Assembly (NCBI RefSeq): GCF_000576555.1
Contig: NZ_CP007145.1
Location: forward strand, 1,550,001-1,614,000
DNA length: 64,000 nt
Source of the DNA: Hymenobacter swuensis DY53
GTDB taxonomy: Bacteria > Bacteroidota > Bacteroidia > Cytophagales > Hymenobacteraceae
Direction: 5' to 3'
Numbering within the stretch: position 1 is the stretch's first letter; each line of letters starts with the position of its first letter. The position numbers and the translations under genes are program-made. The notes under the pieces were generated by a model that did no database searches, was not told where the DNA came from, and worked only from the letters and a program-made list of their open reading frames with translations. Below, piece by piece: positions 16,482 through 24,478 of the stretch.

Positions 16482-17186
16482 TTACCCCAGCCCCAGCTTC
16501 GCCTTCAGGGCCTGCAAATCGGCCGAGGCCTGTCCGCTGCTGTCTTTGCCCAGCGCCTTATCGATTTCCTGGTCAATGGACTTGCTTTCCTGCGCAATCT
16601 GCCCGTACGATTCGGCCAGGGCTTCCTCGGTGGCCACCTTGTCCTTCATGCGCTCCAGTAGCGCCACCGTGCCTGACGAATCCAGCTGGGCCAGCTGCTG
16701 GTTGATGGTTTTGGTGGCCGTGCTCACCGTCACGCGGGCTTTCAGCGTTTTCAACTCGTTGTCCCACTGCGAGATGGTGCTTTTGAGCTGCTGCACGTTC
16801 TGGTCGAGCTGCTGGGCCGAGGCCTCGAACTTCTGCTGCTCCTGGGTGGCGCGGGCGGCCTGGGCTTCGTGCTGGGTTTTCTTGAGCAGGGCTTCCGTGG
16901 CGAGGCGGTCGGCTTCGGGGGCCTCCAGCTCCTGGCGGTGAGCCTTTTGCAGCAGCAGCACGGCCTTGTTTTCGTAGTCGAGGGCGCGGCTGCGCTCCGT
17001 CTCAGCATCGTTGCGGCTGCGAATGACCAGGGCCTTCACCTCCGCCAGTGCATGCAGGGCCTTATCAAGGTCTTCGCGCAGATCGCGCAAACCCTGCTCG
17101 GTCAGCTTGATCGGGTCCTCGAACTGATTGACTGCCGAATGCGCTTCGGCCTGCCCAATTTTGAAGATGCGGTTGAAGAGGTTCAT
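16482..17186 (-). CDS. pspA: PspA/IM30 family protein
   Basis: The 234-residue, almost entirely helical protein starts MNLFNRIFKIGQAEAHSAV, with the amphipathic N-terminal helix typical of PspA/Vipp1. A long coiled-coil hairpin follows, rich in Gln/Glu/Ala (LQKAHRQELEAPEADRLATE). PspA and Vipp1 are bacterial ESCRT-III homologues that bind and remodel damaged inner membrane. Here pspA lies between the YbjN-like gene and the small membrane protein gene, without pspF/B/C. Regulation is more likely through the divergent XRE protein. Confidence 0.9.
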   Translation of the reverse strand: MNLFNRIFKIGQAEAHSAVNQFEDPIKLTEQGLRDLREDLDKALHALAEVKALVIRSRNDAETERSRALDYENKAVLLLQKAHRQELEAPEADRLATEALLKKTQHEAQAARATQEQQKFEASAQQLDQNVQQLKSTISQWDNELKTLKARVTVSTATKTINQQLAQLDSSGTVALLERMKDKVATEEALAESYGQIAQESKSIDQEIDKALGKDSSGQASADLQALKAKLGLG

Positions 17187-17223
17187 GGCTATTGGAAGTT
17201 TGGGGTGTTGAGGAAGTTTGGCT

Positions 17224-17317
17224 CGTCATGCTGAGCGAAGCTGAAGCATCTCTACCGCTTCGTCTGATTACTACTGCAACGAAGCGGTAGAGATGCTTCG
17301 ACAGGCTCAGCATGACG
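17224..17317. repeat. REP-like imperfect palindrome
   Basis: Arms 17224-17263 and 17279-17317 pair with a few mismatches. They contain CGTCATGCTGAGC, GAAGCATCTCTACCGCTTCG and their complement, the same core as the elements near 26.7 and 47.8 kb. It fills the gap between pspA and the YbjN-like gene. Confidence 0.7.
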
Positions 17318-17318
17318 G

Positions 17319-17732
17319 TCAGGCGTCCTCAGAACCCGATTTTGAAAACGCAATCAACTCGTCGCTGAACTCGCTGAGCAGCAAGCCCAGCGAGTTGAAA
17401 ACGGCCTCCAGCTCGGGCCGGTCGAGGTGCTCCAGCTGCAGCGTGTCGCGGAAGATGACCTTGCGGCCCGTTTCGTCCAGCACAAAGGCCCCGTGAATGA
17501 TGTCGCGGTTTTTCTGTAGCAGCCGCTGGTAGATGTCGCAACTGGGGGTGGGCAGCTCCAGCAGGTACTGCTCCAGAATCAGCAGCGGCTCGCCGCAGCC
17601 CAGCACCAAGTGCTCGATGCCCAGCTCCGGCTTGCTCACCACCAGCAGGTTGTTGGTCTCATCCTGGTGCTGAATGTCGAAGTCAAGCTCCAGTAGGTAG
17701 TTCTGAATCTTATAGAAGTAAGAGTTGGCCAT
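17319..17732 (-). CDS. YbjN/CesT-like chaperone-fold protein
   Basis: The 137-residue protein resembles the type III secretion chaperone fold: helix (FYKIQNYLLELDFDI), strands (NNLLVVSKPELGIEHLVLG), LLILEQYLLEL, a long central helix-strand part (HGAFVLDETGRKVIFRDTLQ) and a C-terminal helix (ELEAVFNSLGLLLSEFSDEL). Bacteroidota relatives are often labelled 'molecular chaperone Tir' or YbjN-like. It is the first gene of the operon ending in the giant ATPase and probably binds a partner such as PspA. That binding is inference. Confidence 0.65.
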   Translation of the reverse strand: MANSYFYKIQNYLLELDFDIQHQDETNNLLVVSKPELGIEHLVLGCGEPLLILEQYLLELPTPSCDIYQRLLQKNRDIIHGAFVLDETGRKVIFRDTLQLEHLDRPELEAVFNSLGLLLSEFSDELIAFSKSGSEDA

Positions 17733-17894
17733 AGAGTAAGCGGTAGGGGAAGTAGAAAACCGGCCAGAAGGTAAGCAGTATCGAGAAGCAGTTTGCCGCG
17801 TGGTGCAGGATGACTGCTATTCTAATGGCTCAAAAAAATAGCGGACTGAAAAACGGTCATCGGGAATATGTGCTAGCTTTACGATGCAAGTGTA

Positions 17895-17925
17895 CTCAAA
17901 GTTTGAGATAAGCTCAAACTTTGAG
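17895..17925. promoter_or_regulatory. Two tandem dyad operators for the XRE regulator
   Basis: CTCAAAGTTTGAG (17895-17907) and CTCAAACTTTGAG (17913-17925) are each a 6-1-6 dyad, and they are exact inverted repeats of one another across 5 bp. They lie 19 nt upstream of ATG 17945 in the region divergent to the PspA operon. This is the expected layout for an autoregulatory HTH-XRE operator. Whether it also controls the operon at 17732 is inference. Confidence 0.7.
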
Positions 17926-17944
17926 CGAAAATAATTTCCGCCGC

Positions 17945-18730
17945 ATGTCGTACGTAGGGAAGAACATCCGCAAGATAAGAACTGTCAAGAAGCTGAGTCA
18001 GGCCGCTTTTGCCGAGCTGTTTGGCCTGGCCCGGCCCAGCGTGGGGGCTTACGAAGAGGGTCGATCTGAGCCAAAAATGGAGACGCTGATCCAGATTGCT
18101 CATCATTTTGGCTTGTCCGTAGATCTGCTACTTACGAAAGAGCTAACCGTAAACGAGCTTTACCATTTCGATATTTTCCGGCAGGAAGCGACCCCCGAAG
18201 CACCCGCCACGCCAGTTGCTGCCACGGCCGACCGGCTGGCCCGACTCACGCCCTTCGTGCCCGCCGACCGCCTGCTTGAGTACATTGTGCAGCACCACAA
18301 CACCGCCTTCATCGACGCGCTGCCGCCGCTCACGTTTCCGCACCAGCTGGGGCCGGCCACCCGGGCCTTTGAGATTGTTGGGGCCGAAATGCAGCACCAG
18401 CAGCAGGGCCTGCGCCATCAGGACGTGGTGCTGTGCTGCCGCGTAGATAAGGCCACAGCCACCCTGCGGCCGGGCCGCATTTATGCTTTCGTTACGCAAA
18501 ACAGCTTGCTGGTGCGCCGCCTATCCGAGCGCCTGCCCGCTAACGTGCTCCGGCTCCGTGCCGACAATCCCGACTACGGCGCCCAAGAATTCTCGCTTGA
18601 TCAGGCACTGGAAATCTGGGAAGTGAAGGCCGTGTTTACCACTCATCTGCGTCCGCCGTCCCGCATCGAGGACCGGGTGACGCGGCTGGAGCGGCAGGTG
18701 GAGGAGCTACTGGCGCGTCTGGACGGGTAG
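17945..18730 (+). CDS. XRE-family transcriptional regulator
   Basis: The 261-residue protein starts at ATG 17945. The N-terminal HTH-XRE domain (IRKIRTVKKLSQAAFAELFG, RPSVGAYEEGRSEPKMETLI) is at residues about 6-60. A C-terminal domain like the LexA/S24 peptidase-like fold of repressors follows (FEIVGAEMQ, DVVLCCRVDKATATLRPGRI), ending in a coiled coil (RIEDRVTRLERQVEELLARL). A TTG start at 17921 would lie inside the operator, so ATG is preferred. It is divergent from the PspA-flotillin-ATPase operon and is its likely regulator. I see no clear catalytic Ser/Lys for self-cleavage. Confidence 0.8.
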   Translation: MSYVGKNIRKIRTVKKLSQAAFAELFGLARPSVGAYEEGRSEPKMETLIQIAHHFGLSVDLLLTKELTVNELYHFDIFRQEATPEAPATPVAATADRLARLTPFVPADRLLEYIVQHHNTAFIDALPPLTFPHQLGPATRAFEIVGAEMQHQQQGLRHQDVVLCCRVDKATATLRPGRIYAFVTQNSLLVRRLSERLPANVLRLRADNPDYGAQEFSLDQALEIWEVKAVFTTHLRPPSRIEDRVTRLERQVEELLARLDG

Positions 18731-18789
18731 GCGGCGTTTGGGCAATAAGCCAATGGGCCTTCCGGTCATTTCTCGCTTCGGAGAGCTGG

Positions 18790-18903
18790 TCAGGAAGAAA
18801 ACCAGTCGCTCAGCCAAGCGAATAAATCGGCGAGCAGACCATCCAGCAGGAGGTCGCCCAGCCAGCGCAGCCCGTCTTTCAGATACTGGAACAACTCAGC
18901 CAT
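18790..18903 (-). CDS. Putative 37-residue amphipathic peptide
   Basis: ATG 18903 opens MAELFQYLKDGLRWLGDLLL and ends at a stop codon at 18790. The sequence is rich in Leu, Trp, Asp and Phe, spaced as an amphipathic helix. It is convergent with the XRE gene, 60 bp after it. No family recognised. Codon choice fits high-GC coding sequence, but so short a frame could be chance. Confidence 0.35.
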   Translation of the reverse strand: MAELFQYLKDGLRWLGDLLLDGLLADLFAWLSDWFSS

Positions 18904-19076
18904 ATCAGGTGATAGAAATATACCCCGGCAATATGCAAAGAAAATCGCCTATCAGACAAGTGCATAACCCGGTTCCTATACAGCTTATTCCGTTCCCTTC
19001 ACTATCAAAACCTGTGGGTAACTGCTAAAAACCACTATCAATAAACTAATAGCCTGCTCCCTGTTACCAAACAAAA

Positions 19077-19097
19077 ACGCGAAGCCAGGCTTCGCGT
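19077..19097 (-). terminator. Rho-independent terminator for the 48-residue ORF
   Basis: A 10-bp stem (ACGCGAAGCC / GGCTTCGCGT) has a 1-nt centre. Read on the minus strand it is followed by TTTTTGTTTGG. It lies 51 bp downstream of the small minus-strand ORF at 19148-19294 and supports that transcript. Confidence 0.65.
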
Positions 19098-19147
19098 CGC
19101 GGAGAAAATAGGAAGGTAAATAACCGGGCCCATAGGCCAGGCAGCGG

Positions 19148-19294
19148 TTAGCCGTTGAAAGGCGTCACGCTGCGTAAAAGGGCCGAAATAGCATCGGAAA
19201 GGGGAGCGGGCTGGGGCTGCGGACGGTTGGCGGCTCCTAAGATCAGCAACACGAAAAGAACCAGAAAGCGCAAGAGAGTGGAAAAACGCTGCAT
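19148..19294 (-). CDS. Putative 48-residue membrane or secreted peptide
   Basis: ATG 19294 gives MQRFSTLLRFLVLFVLLILG, a strong N-terminal hydrophobic segment, followed by AANRPQPQPAPLSDAISALL and a stop at 19148-19150. The product is either a one-helix membrane peptide or a cleaved signal peptide plus a ~25-residue Pro-rich product. A terminator of matching polarity lies downstream. No family recognised. Confidence 0.5.
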   Translation of the reverse strand: MQRFSTLLRFLVLFVLLILGAANRPQPQPAPLSDAISALLRSVTPFNG

Positions 19295-19537
19295 AGAGTA
19301 AGGGTCAGGTAATCAGAAAGCTACCTCCTTGCCCGGAGGTGTTGCCGACTCATACGACAAAACTACGGCGAGGTATATTAATCCCAGGTTATTATTAGAC
19401 GAACCAGGCTTCTTTGCCCGTCAGCCAGTGAATCTGGGACGAAGAGCCGGCAAAAAAGCTGCTCTATTTCCGGCTGTGGCTTCCGGCCGGCCGGCAAAAG
19501 CAATAACTTCCAGCTCCCAACTCCCACCCAATCCACT

Positions 19538-21301
19538 ATGCCCCATTCCGCCCTCGATACGCCCGAGCTGAACCTGGAAGCCACCAGCCAATCGGCCGCG
19601 CCGGCCGCGTCCGCCACCCGGCCCATGTACTACGAGTACAAGCCCGCAGAAACCGTGCGCGCCCAGCACGGCATCACACTGCGCTGCAAAACCTGGGAAG
19701 CCGAAGCGGCCCTGCGGATGCTGGAAAACAACCTCGACCCGGCCGTGAGCCTCGTGTACGACGAGCTGATTGTGTACGGCGGGGCCGGCCGCGCCGCCCG
19801 CAACTGGAAAGAGTATCAGACCATTGTGCGCACCCTCAAAAACCTGGAGCCCGACGAAACCATGCTGGTGCAGAGCGGCAAGGCGGTGGGCGTGCTGCGT
19901 ACCTGGGCCCACGCTCCGCGCGTACTCATTGCCAACTCCAACCTCGTGCCCGCCTGGAGTACCCAGGAGTATTTCGATGAGCTGGACCGGCTGGGGCTGA
20001 TGATGTACGGGCAGATGACGGCCGGCTCTTGGATTTACATTGCCACCCAGGGCATTTTGCAGGGCACCTACGAAACCTTCGCCGCCGTGGCCGACAAGCA
20101 CTTTGCAGGCACACTGGCTGGAACCGTTACCGTCACGGCCGGGCTGGGCGGCATGAGCGGCGCGCAGCCGCTGGCCGTGACCATGAACGACGGCGTGTGC
20201 CTGGTCATCGAGCCGATTGACGAGCGGGTGAAGCAGAAGGTGCGGGAAGGTTACCTCGACGAGCAGGCCCGCGACCTGCCGCACGCCCTAGCCCTGTGCG
20301 AGCAGTACAAAGCCGCCCGCACCGGCTGGAGCATCGGCCTCACCGGCAACGCCGCCACCGTGCTGCCCCAGCTGCTGACCCAGGGCTACAAAGTGGACAT
20401 CGTAACGGACCAGACCTCAGCCCACGACCTGCTCGACTACATTCCTGAAGGCGACATTGACGCCGTGTTGCAGCTGCGCAAGGATGACCCCGCCGAGTTC
20501 CGGCGGCAGGCGCTGCAGTCCATCATGAAGCACTGCCAAGCCATTATTGACATGCAAACGGCCGGCGCGGTGGCCCTCGACTACGGCAACAACCTGCGCG
20601 GCCAGGCTGAGAAAGGCGGCCTCAAGGTACGCGACGACAACGGTCAGTTTCTCTACCCCGGCTTCGTGCCCGGCTACATCCGGCCGCTGTTCTGCGAGGG
20701 CAAAGGCCCTTTTCGCTGGGCCGCCCTCAGCGGCGACCCCCAGGATATTCTGCGCATCGACCGTGCTTTGCTGGAAACCTTCCCCGATAATAAGATGCTG
20801 GCCCGCTGGATTGAGAAGGCCCAGGCCAAGGTGCCGTTCATCGGCTTGCCGGCCCGGGTGTGCTGGCTGGGTTACGGCGAGCGGGAGAAGTTCGGCTTGG
20901 TCATCAACGACTTGGTGGCGCGGGGCGAAGTATCGGCCCCTATCGTCATCGGCCGCGACCACCTCGACTGCGGCTCTGTGGCCTCGCCCAACCGCGAAAC
21001 CGAAGGCATGCTCGACGGCTCCGACGCCGTAGCCGACTGGCCCCTGCTCAACGCCCTGGCCAACTGCGCCAGCGGCGCCGACTGGGTGTCGCTGCACAAC
21101 GGCGGCGGCGTGGGCATCGGCAACTCCACCCACTCCGGCATGGTGATAGTGGCCACCGGCACCCCCGAAAAAGCCGAGCGCCTGAGCCGCGTGCTCACCA
21201 CCGACCCCGGCATGGGCGTCTTCCGCCACGCCGACGCCGGCTATGAGTTGGCCCGGCAGGTGGCTGAGGAGCGTGGGGTGCAGATTCCGGGGTGGGAGTA
21301 G
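19538..21301 (+). CDS. hutU: Urocanate hydratase
   Basis: The 587-residue enzyme converts urocanate to 4-imidazolone-5-propionate with tightly bound NAD+, the second step of histidine degradation. Family landmarks are [14 protein letters not shown], the nucleotide-binding [36 protein letters not shown], and [20 protein letters not shown] near the C-terminus, with [16 protein letters not shown] beyond. It is slightly longer than the usual ~555 residues because of an Ala/Ser-rich N-terminal extension. No hutH is in the window; hutI lies alone at 55.5 kb. Confidence 0.95.
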   Translation: MPHSALDTPELNLEATSQSAAPAASATRPMYYEYKPAETVRAQHGITLRCKTWEAEAALRMLENNLDPAVSLVYDELIVYGGAGRAARNWKEYQTIVRTLKNLEPDETMLVQSGKAVGVLRTWAHAPRVLIANSNLVPAWSTQEYFDELDRLGLMMYGQMTAGSWIYIATQGILQGTYETFAAVADKHFAGTLAGTVTVTAGLGGMSGAQPLAVTMNDGVCLVIEPIDERVKQKVREGYLDEQARDLPHALALCEQYKAARTGWSIGLTGNAATVLPQLLTQGYKVDIVTDQTSAHDLLDYIPEGDIDAVLQLRKDDPAEFRRQALQSIMKHCQAIIDMQTAGAVALDYGNNLRGQAEKGGLKVRDDNGQFLYPGFVPGYIRPLFCEGKGPFRWAALSGDPQDILRIDRALLETFPDNKMLARWIEKAQAKVPFIGLPARVCWLGYGEREKFGLVINDLVARGEVSAPIVIGRDHLDCGSVASPNRETEGMLDGSDAVADWPLLNALANCASGADWVSLHNGGGVGIGNSTHSGMVIVATGTPEKAERLSRVLTTDPGMGVFRHADAGYELARQVAEERGVQIPGWE

Positions 21302-21343
21302 CGTGTTTTCTGCAGGTAACGTTTCACGTTTCATCAACGCCGT

Positions 21344-22537
21344 ATGTATCCATCACCTGAAACACCAGCAGTTCCTGCCCTCGGTGGCGTAGTTCCCATG
21401 CGGGTGCAGGCCATTGATGTCGTGCGTGGTTTGGTGATGGTTGTGATGGCCCTCGACCATGTTCGGGACTTCTGGAGTCCCACTGCATTCAGGCCCAAAG
21501 ACTTGTCGCAAACGAGTGAACTGCTGTTTTTCACGCGTTGGATTACCCACTTCTGCGCTCCGACATTTGTGTTCCTTTCAGGCGTGAGTATCTGGCTGCA
21601 GCAGCAAAAGCTCAAAAGCCAGAGTGCTACCAGTCGGTTTTTGCTTAAGCGGGGGCTGTGGCTGGTACTGATGGAGGTGGGAGTTATTTCCTTTCTGCTG
21701 CAGTGGAGCTACAGCATGATTCTGTTACAAGTAATATGGGTTATTGGGTGCGGAATGGTACTGTTAGCGGCTCTGCTCTGGTTACCTCGCCTAGCCCTGA
21801 TGCTGCTGGCAGCATTCATTCTGGTAGGCCATAATGCGTTGCCATCCGTTCAGCCTATAACTGCTGCTACTACTGGGTGGGCCTTGCTGCATAACGGCCC
21901 CTTTCTGCTGTCGGTCGGGCTACTACCGCCATTGTTGGTTGCGTATTCCGTTGGTCCCTGGTTGGGCGTAATGCTGGCTGGTTACCTGCTAGGGCCTTGG
22001 TTTGTGCGGCCGATGTCTGAGAGGAAGAAACTGCTACGTATGACTGGCGCAGGCATGCTGGCGGTCTTCTTCAGCCTGCGCTTTACAAACTGGTACGGCG
22101 ACCCAACACCCTGGAGCGTGCAGCCCAAAGGAGGGCTATATACTGCCCTGTCTTTTCTGAATGTAAGCAAGTATCCGCCCTCTTTGCTGTTCGTATGCCT
22201 GACACTGGGGGTATCCCTGTTACTTTTGAGTCGATTGGAAGCGGTAGATAACCGCTTAACTCGCTGGCTGCGTACCTTTGGGCAGGTACCATTTTTTTAC
22301 TTCCTGCTACACTTACTTGTAATCAGCGCAGGAGCCTGCCTCTGGACTCACTGGGCATTTGGGCAAGCCATTAATTTGGCATTTGCGAATCCCACAGCCT
22401 GGCCGAAGAATTATGAACCCAGCTTGTTGCGCGCCTATGTTGTGTGGGCCGTGGTAGTGCTGGCCCTGTACTGGCCCTGCAGTTGGTACCGCCGCTTCAA
22501 GCAAAGGAATAGCTACTGGTGGTTGGCATATTTGTAG
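21344..22537 (+). CDS. DUF1624 / heparan-alpha-glucosaminide acetyltransferase-like membrane protein
   Basis: The 397-residue multi-pass membrane protein begins with the family signature IDVVRGLVMVVMALDHVRDF, containing the DxxRG and DH residues found in HGSNAT/YeiB-like proteins. About ten hydrophobic segments follow (for example LMLLAAFILVGHNALP, FYFLLHLLVISAGACL). It is related to acyltransferases that act on sugars across a membrane; the substrate here is unknown. It starts 42 bp after hutU on the same strand and ends before a strong terminator at 22565-22595. Confidence 0.75.
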   Translation: MYPSPETPAVPALGGVVPMRVQAIDVVRGLVMVVMALDHVRDFWSPTAFRPKDLSQTSELLFFTRWITHFCAPTFVFLSGVSIWLQQQKLKSQSATSRFLLKRGLWLVLMEVGVISFLLQWSYSMILLQVIWVIGCGMVLLAALLWLPRLALMLLAAFILVGHNALPSVQPITAATTGWALLHNGPFLLSVGLLPPLLVAYSVGPWLGVMLAGYLLGPWFVRPMSERKKLLRMTGAGMLAVFFSLRFTNWYGDPTPWSVQPKGGLYTALSFLNVSKYPPSLLFVCLTLGVSLLLLSRLEAVDNRLTRWLRTFGQVPFFYFLLHLLVISAGACLWTHWAFGQAINLAFANPTAWPKNYEPSLLRAYVVWAVVVLALYWPCSWYRRFKQRNSYWWLAYL

Positions 22538-22564
22538 AGAAGTGCAACTAGTAAACAGTTTCCT

Positions 22565-22595
22565 AACGCCGCCCGAACCTCGCTCGGGCGGCGTT
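22565..22595 (+). terminator. Rho-independent terminator
   Basis: Perfect 12-bp arms (22565-22576 and 22584-22595, AACGCCGCCCGA) flank a 7-nt loop, followed by GTTCGTT. It is downstream of the DUF1624 gene. Confidence 0.7.
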
Positions 22596-22695
22596 GTTCG
22601 TTCTGATGAGTCCAGGAAAAAGCAAAACGCCCGTCTCCTTTGTTTACCTCCCTGCGGCCGCACCTAACGGCCATTCAAACCAAACCACACGAACT

Positions 22696-23424
22696 ATGAA
22701 CATCGGAATCATTGGCGCCGGCCACATTGGCAGCGCCCTGGCCGTGCGGCTCACCAGCCTCGGCCATAACGTATATATCGCCAACTCCCGCGGCCCCGAG
22801 ACGCTCAAGGACGTGGCGCAGAAAACCGGCGCTACGCCCGTTACGGCCGAGGAAGCGGCCCGCCACGGCAGCGACATCATCGTGGTAACCATCCCGCTGA
22901 AAAATATTCCCGACCTGCCCAAAGACCTGTTCGCCAGCGTGCCGGCCGAGGTACCCGTCATCGACACCAGCAACTACTACCCCCACCTGCGCGACGGCCA
23001 GATTGCGGAGCTAGAAACCGGCTCGCTGACCGAAAGTGAATGGGTGCAGCAGCACCTGGGCCGCCCCGTGGTGAAGGTGTTCAACAACATCTACGCCGAC
23101 CACCTGCAAAACAAGGGGCAAGCTGCCGGCACGCCCGGCCGCATTTCGTTGCCCGTTGCCGGCGACGATGCCGCCGCCAAGCAGAAGGTAATGGCCCTAG
23201 TTGACGAGCTGGGCTTCGACGCCGTGGACGACGGCACTCTGCACCAATCGTGGCGCCAGCAGCCCGGCACCCCATCCTACGGTGCCGACCTGCCCGCCGA
23301 CAAGCTGCGCGAGCATTTCGAGAGCCTCGGCACCGAGCGCACCGAGGCCCAGCACGCCGAGTACCTGGCCAACCATGCCAAGACGGAGCAGGCCATGGAA
23401 GCTCAGGGCATCAAGTTGAAGTAG
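22696..23424 (+). CDS. NADPH-dependent F420 reductase-like oxidoreductase
   Basis: The 242-residue protein has an N-terminal Rossmann fold (MNIGIIGAGHIGSALAVRL, GxGxxG) followed by IANSRGPETL, where Ser/Arg favour NADP(H). DIIVVTIPLKNIPDLPKDL and VIDTSNYYPHLRDGQI match proteins annotated as F420-dependent NADP reductase-like or 'NAD(P)-binding'. Bacteroidota generally lack F420, so the true substrate is probably something else. ATG 22696 gives a clean Rossmann N-terminus. A hairpin terminator follows near 23.5 kb. Confidence 0.75.
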   Translation: MNIGIIGAGHIGSALAVRLTSLGHNVYIANSRGPETLKDVAQKTGATPVTAEEAARHGSDIIVVTIPLKNIPDLPKDLFASVPAEVPVIDTSNYYPHLRDGQIAELETGSLTESEWVQQHLGRPVVKVFNNIYADHLQNKGQAAGTPGRISLPVAGDDAAAKQKVMALVDELGFDAVDDGTLHQSWRQQPGTPSYGADLPADKLREHFESLGTERTEAQHAEYLANHAKTEQAMEAQGIKLK

Positions 23425-23515
23425 CAGAAGACCGGATAAACAACTGAAAAGGCTTTTACGGTTATCTGAAAATTATAAAAGATGCCGTTGTATTATCAAC
23501 GGCAAACCACTACTG

Positions 23516-23550
23516 CGCCGTCCCGGGAAACTGGGGCGGCGTTGTTTGTT
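23516..23550 (+). terminator. Probable rho-independent terminator
   Basis: CGCCGTCCC pairs with GGGGCGGCG with one mismatch around an 8-nt loop, followed by TTGTTTGTTT. A smaller perfect hairpin (GCCGTTG/CAACGGC, 23484-23503) lies just before it. Both follow the oxidoreductase gene. Confidence 0.55.
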
Positions 23551-23660
23551 TACACTCATTCACTCCCAAAGTGCCAGCGGCAAACTGCTTCTGCCGTAGC
23601 CGTAGCGCGTCAGCTGCAGGCCGTTTCAACCCTGTCCCAAGTCCCCGCGTATTCCTGCGT

Positions 23661-24095
23661 ATGCATCCTGTCGTGCCTTGGCTCCCGCTACTGTTCCTGC
23701 CCGTCTTCGGGGCCTTCTGGTGTTTGGTGGTGTTCATGATTTCCCGGATGGGTTGGAGTCGTTTGGCCGGTGCGTACGCCGTGGCCGACGTACCCGCCAC
23801 GGTAAACCGGCAGTTGCTGAGCTACCTGCGCATCGGGCCGGTGAAATACAATAATGCCGTGCGGGCCGGCATTACTCCGCAGGGCGTATGGCTGACTACC
23901 TGGAAAATCTTTTACATTGGGCACCCGCCACTGTTCATTCCCTGGGCGGCTTTTGGGCCCGTGCAGGTTGAAACCTTTCTCTGGGCTACTACTTACGCTA
24001 GCCACATTGACTGTCAAGGAGAATCGGTCAGCTTCCGGTTCACCAGCAAGCAGCTGCTGGAGGCTTTGCCCGCTTCAATACGAGGAGCGGAATGA
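23661..24095 (+). CDS. Small membrane-anchored hypothetical protein
   Basis: The 144-residue protein starts at ATG 23661. One strong N-terminal transmembrane helix (VPWLPLLFLPVFGAFWCLVV) is followed by MGWSRLAGAYAVADVPATVN and a beta-rich part with ITPQGVWLTTWKIFYIGHPP and LFIPWAAFGPVQVE. This 'GHPPLxIPW' pattern is familiar from uncharacterised Bacteroidota proteins, but I know no function. The frame runs upstream to 23571 without looking like coding sequence. Confidence 0.6.
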   Translation: MHPVVPWLPLLFLPVFGAFWCLVVFMISRMGWSRLAGAYAVADVPATVNRQLLSYLRIGPVKYNNAVRAGITPQGVWLTTWKIFYIGHPPLFIPWAAFGPVQVETFLWATTYASHIDCQGESVSFRFTSKQLLEALPASIRGAE

Positions 24096-24478
24096 TTGCC
24101 ACCCCCAAAAGTGCTTCTTAGCAGGCAGGGGCGCTGGCAATGACTCCCATGCGGGAGGCTTCGCTCGGGCGCCGGGCGCAACATGCTTGGTAGAGGAGTT
24201 GACAGATAGGTTGGCTGCTATCCCTTCGTAAGCAAGCTGCCGATCAGGAAATAGTCGACCGGTGTACAAGAGGAGCAGGCAATAGGGGAACATTGGCCCG
24301 CTCATGCTCGATAAGAATACAACACTGGAGTATGTCCGCCGCCTTTACCCGGTTTCAGCCAAATAGAATGATGAACCCTCTGTCAGTCGCCCGGGAGAGG
24401 CAACGGATGCTGCGTTGCTATTGCTGTTCCGGAAAGGCCGCCTGCAGACGGTGGATTTCTGAATTCCGTGCTGATGGG
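24096..24478. other. Gene-free stretch with no recognised element
   Basis: This ~380-bp gap lies between the converging hypothetical gene and the GH43 gene. I see no convincing coding frame, palindromic family member or terminator. A weak long-range pair (ATTGCCA at 24092 with TGGCAAT at 24134) is the only symmetry noted. Confidence 0.5.

Noticed and set aside
17921..17944. TTG start for the XRE regulator
   Set aside because: It lies within the second operator dyad; ATG 17945 gives a standard XRE N-terminus.
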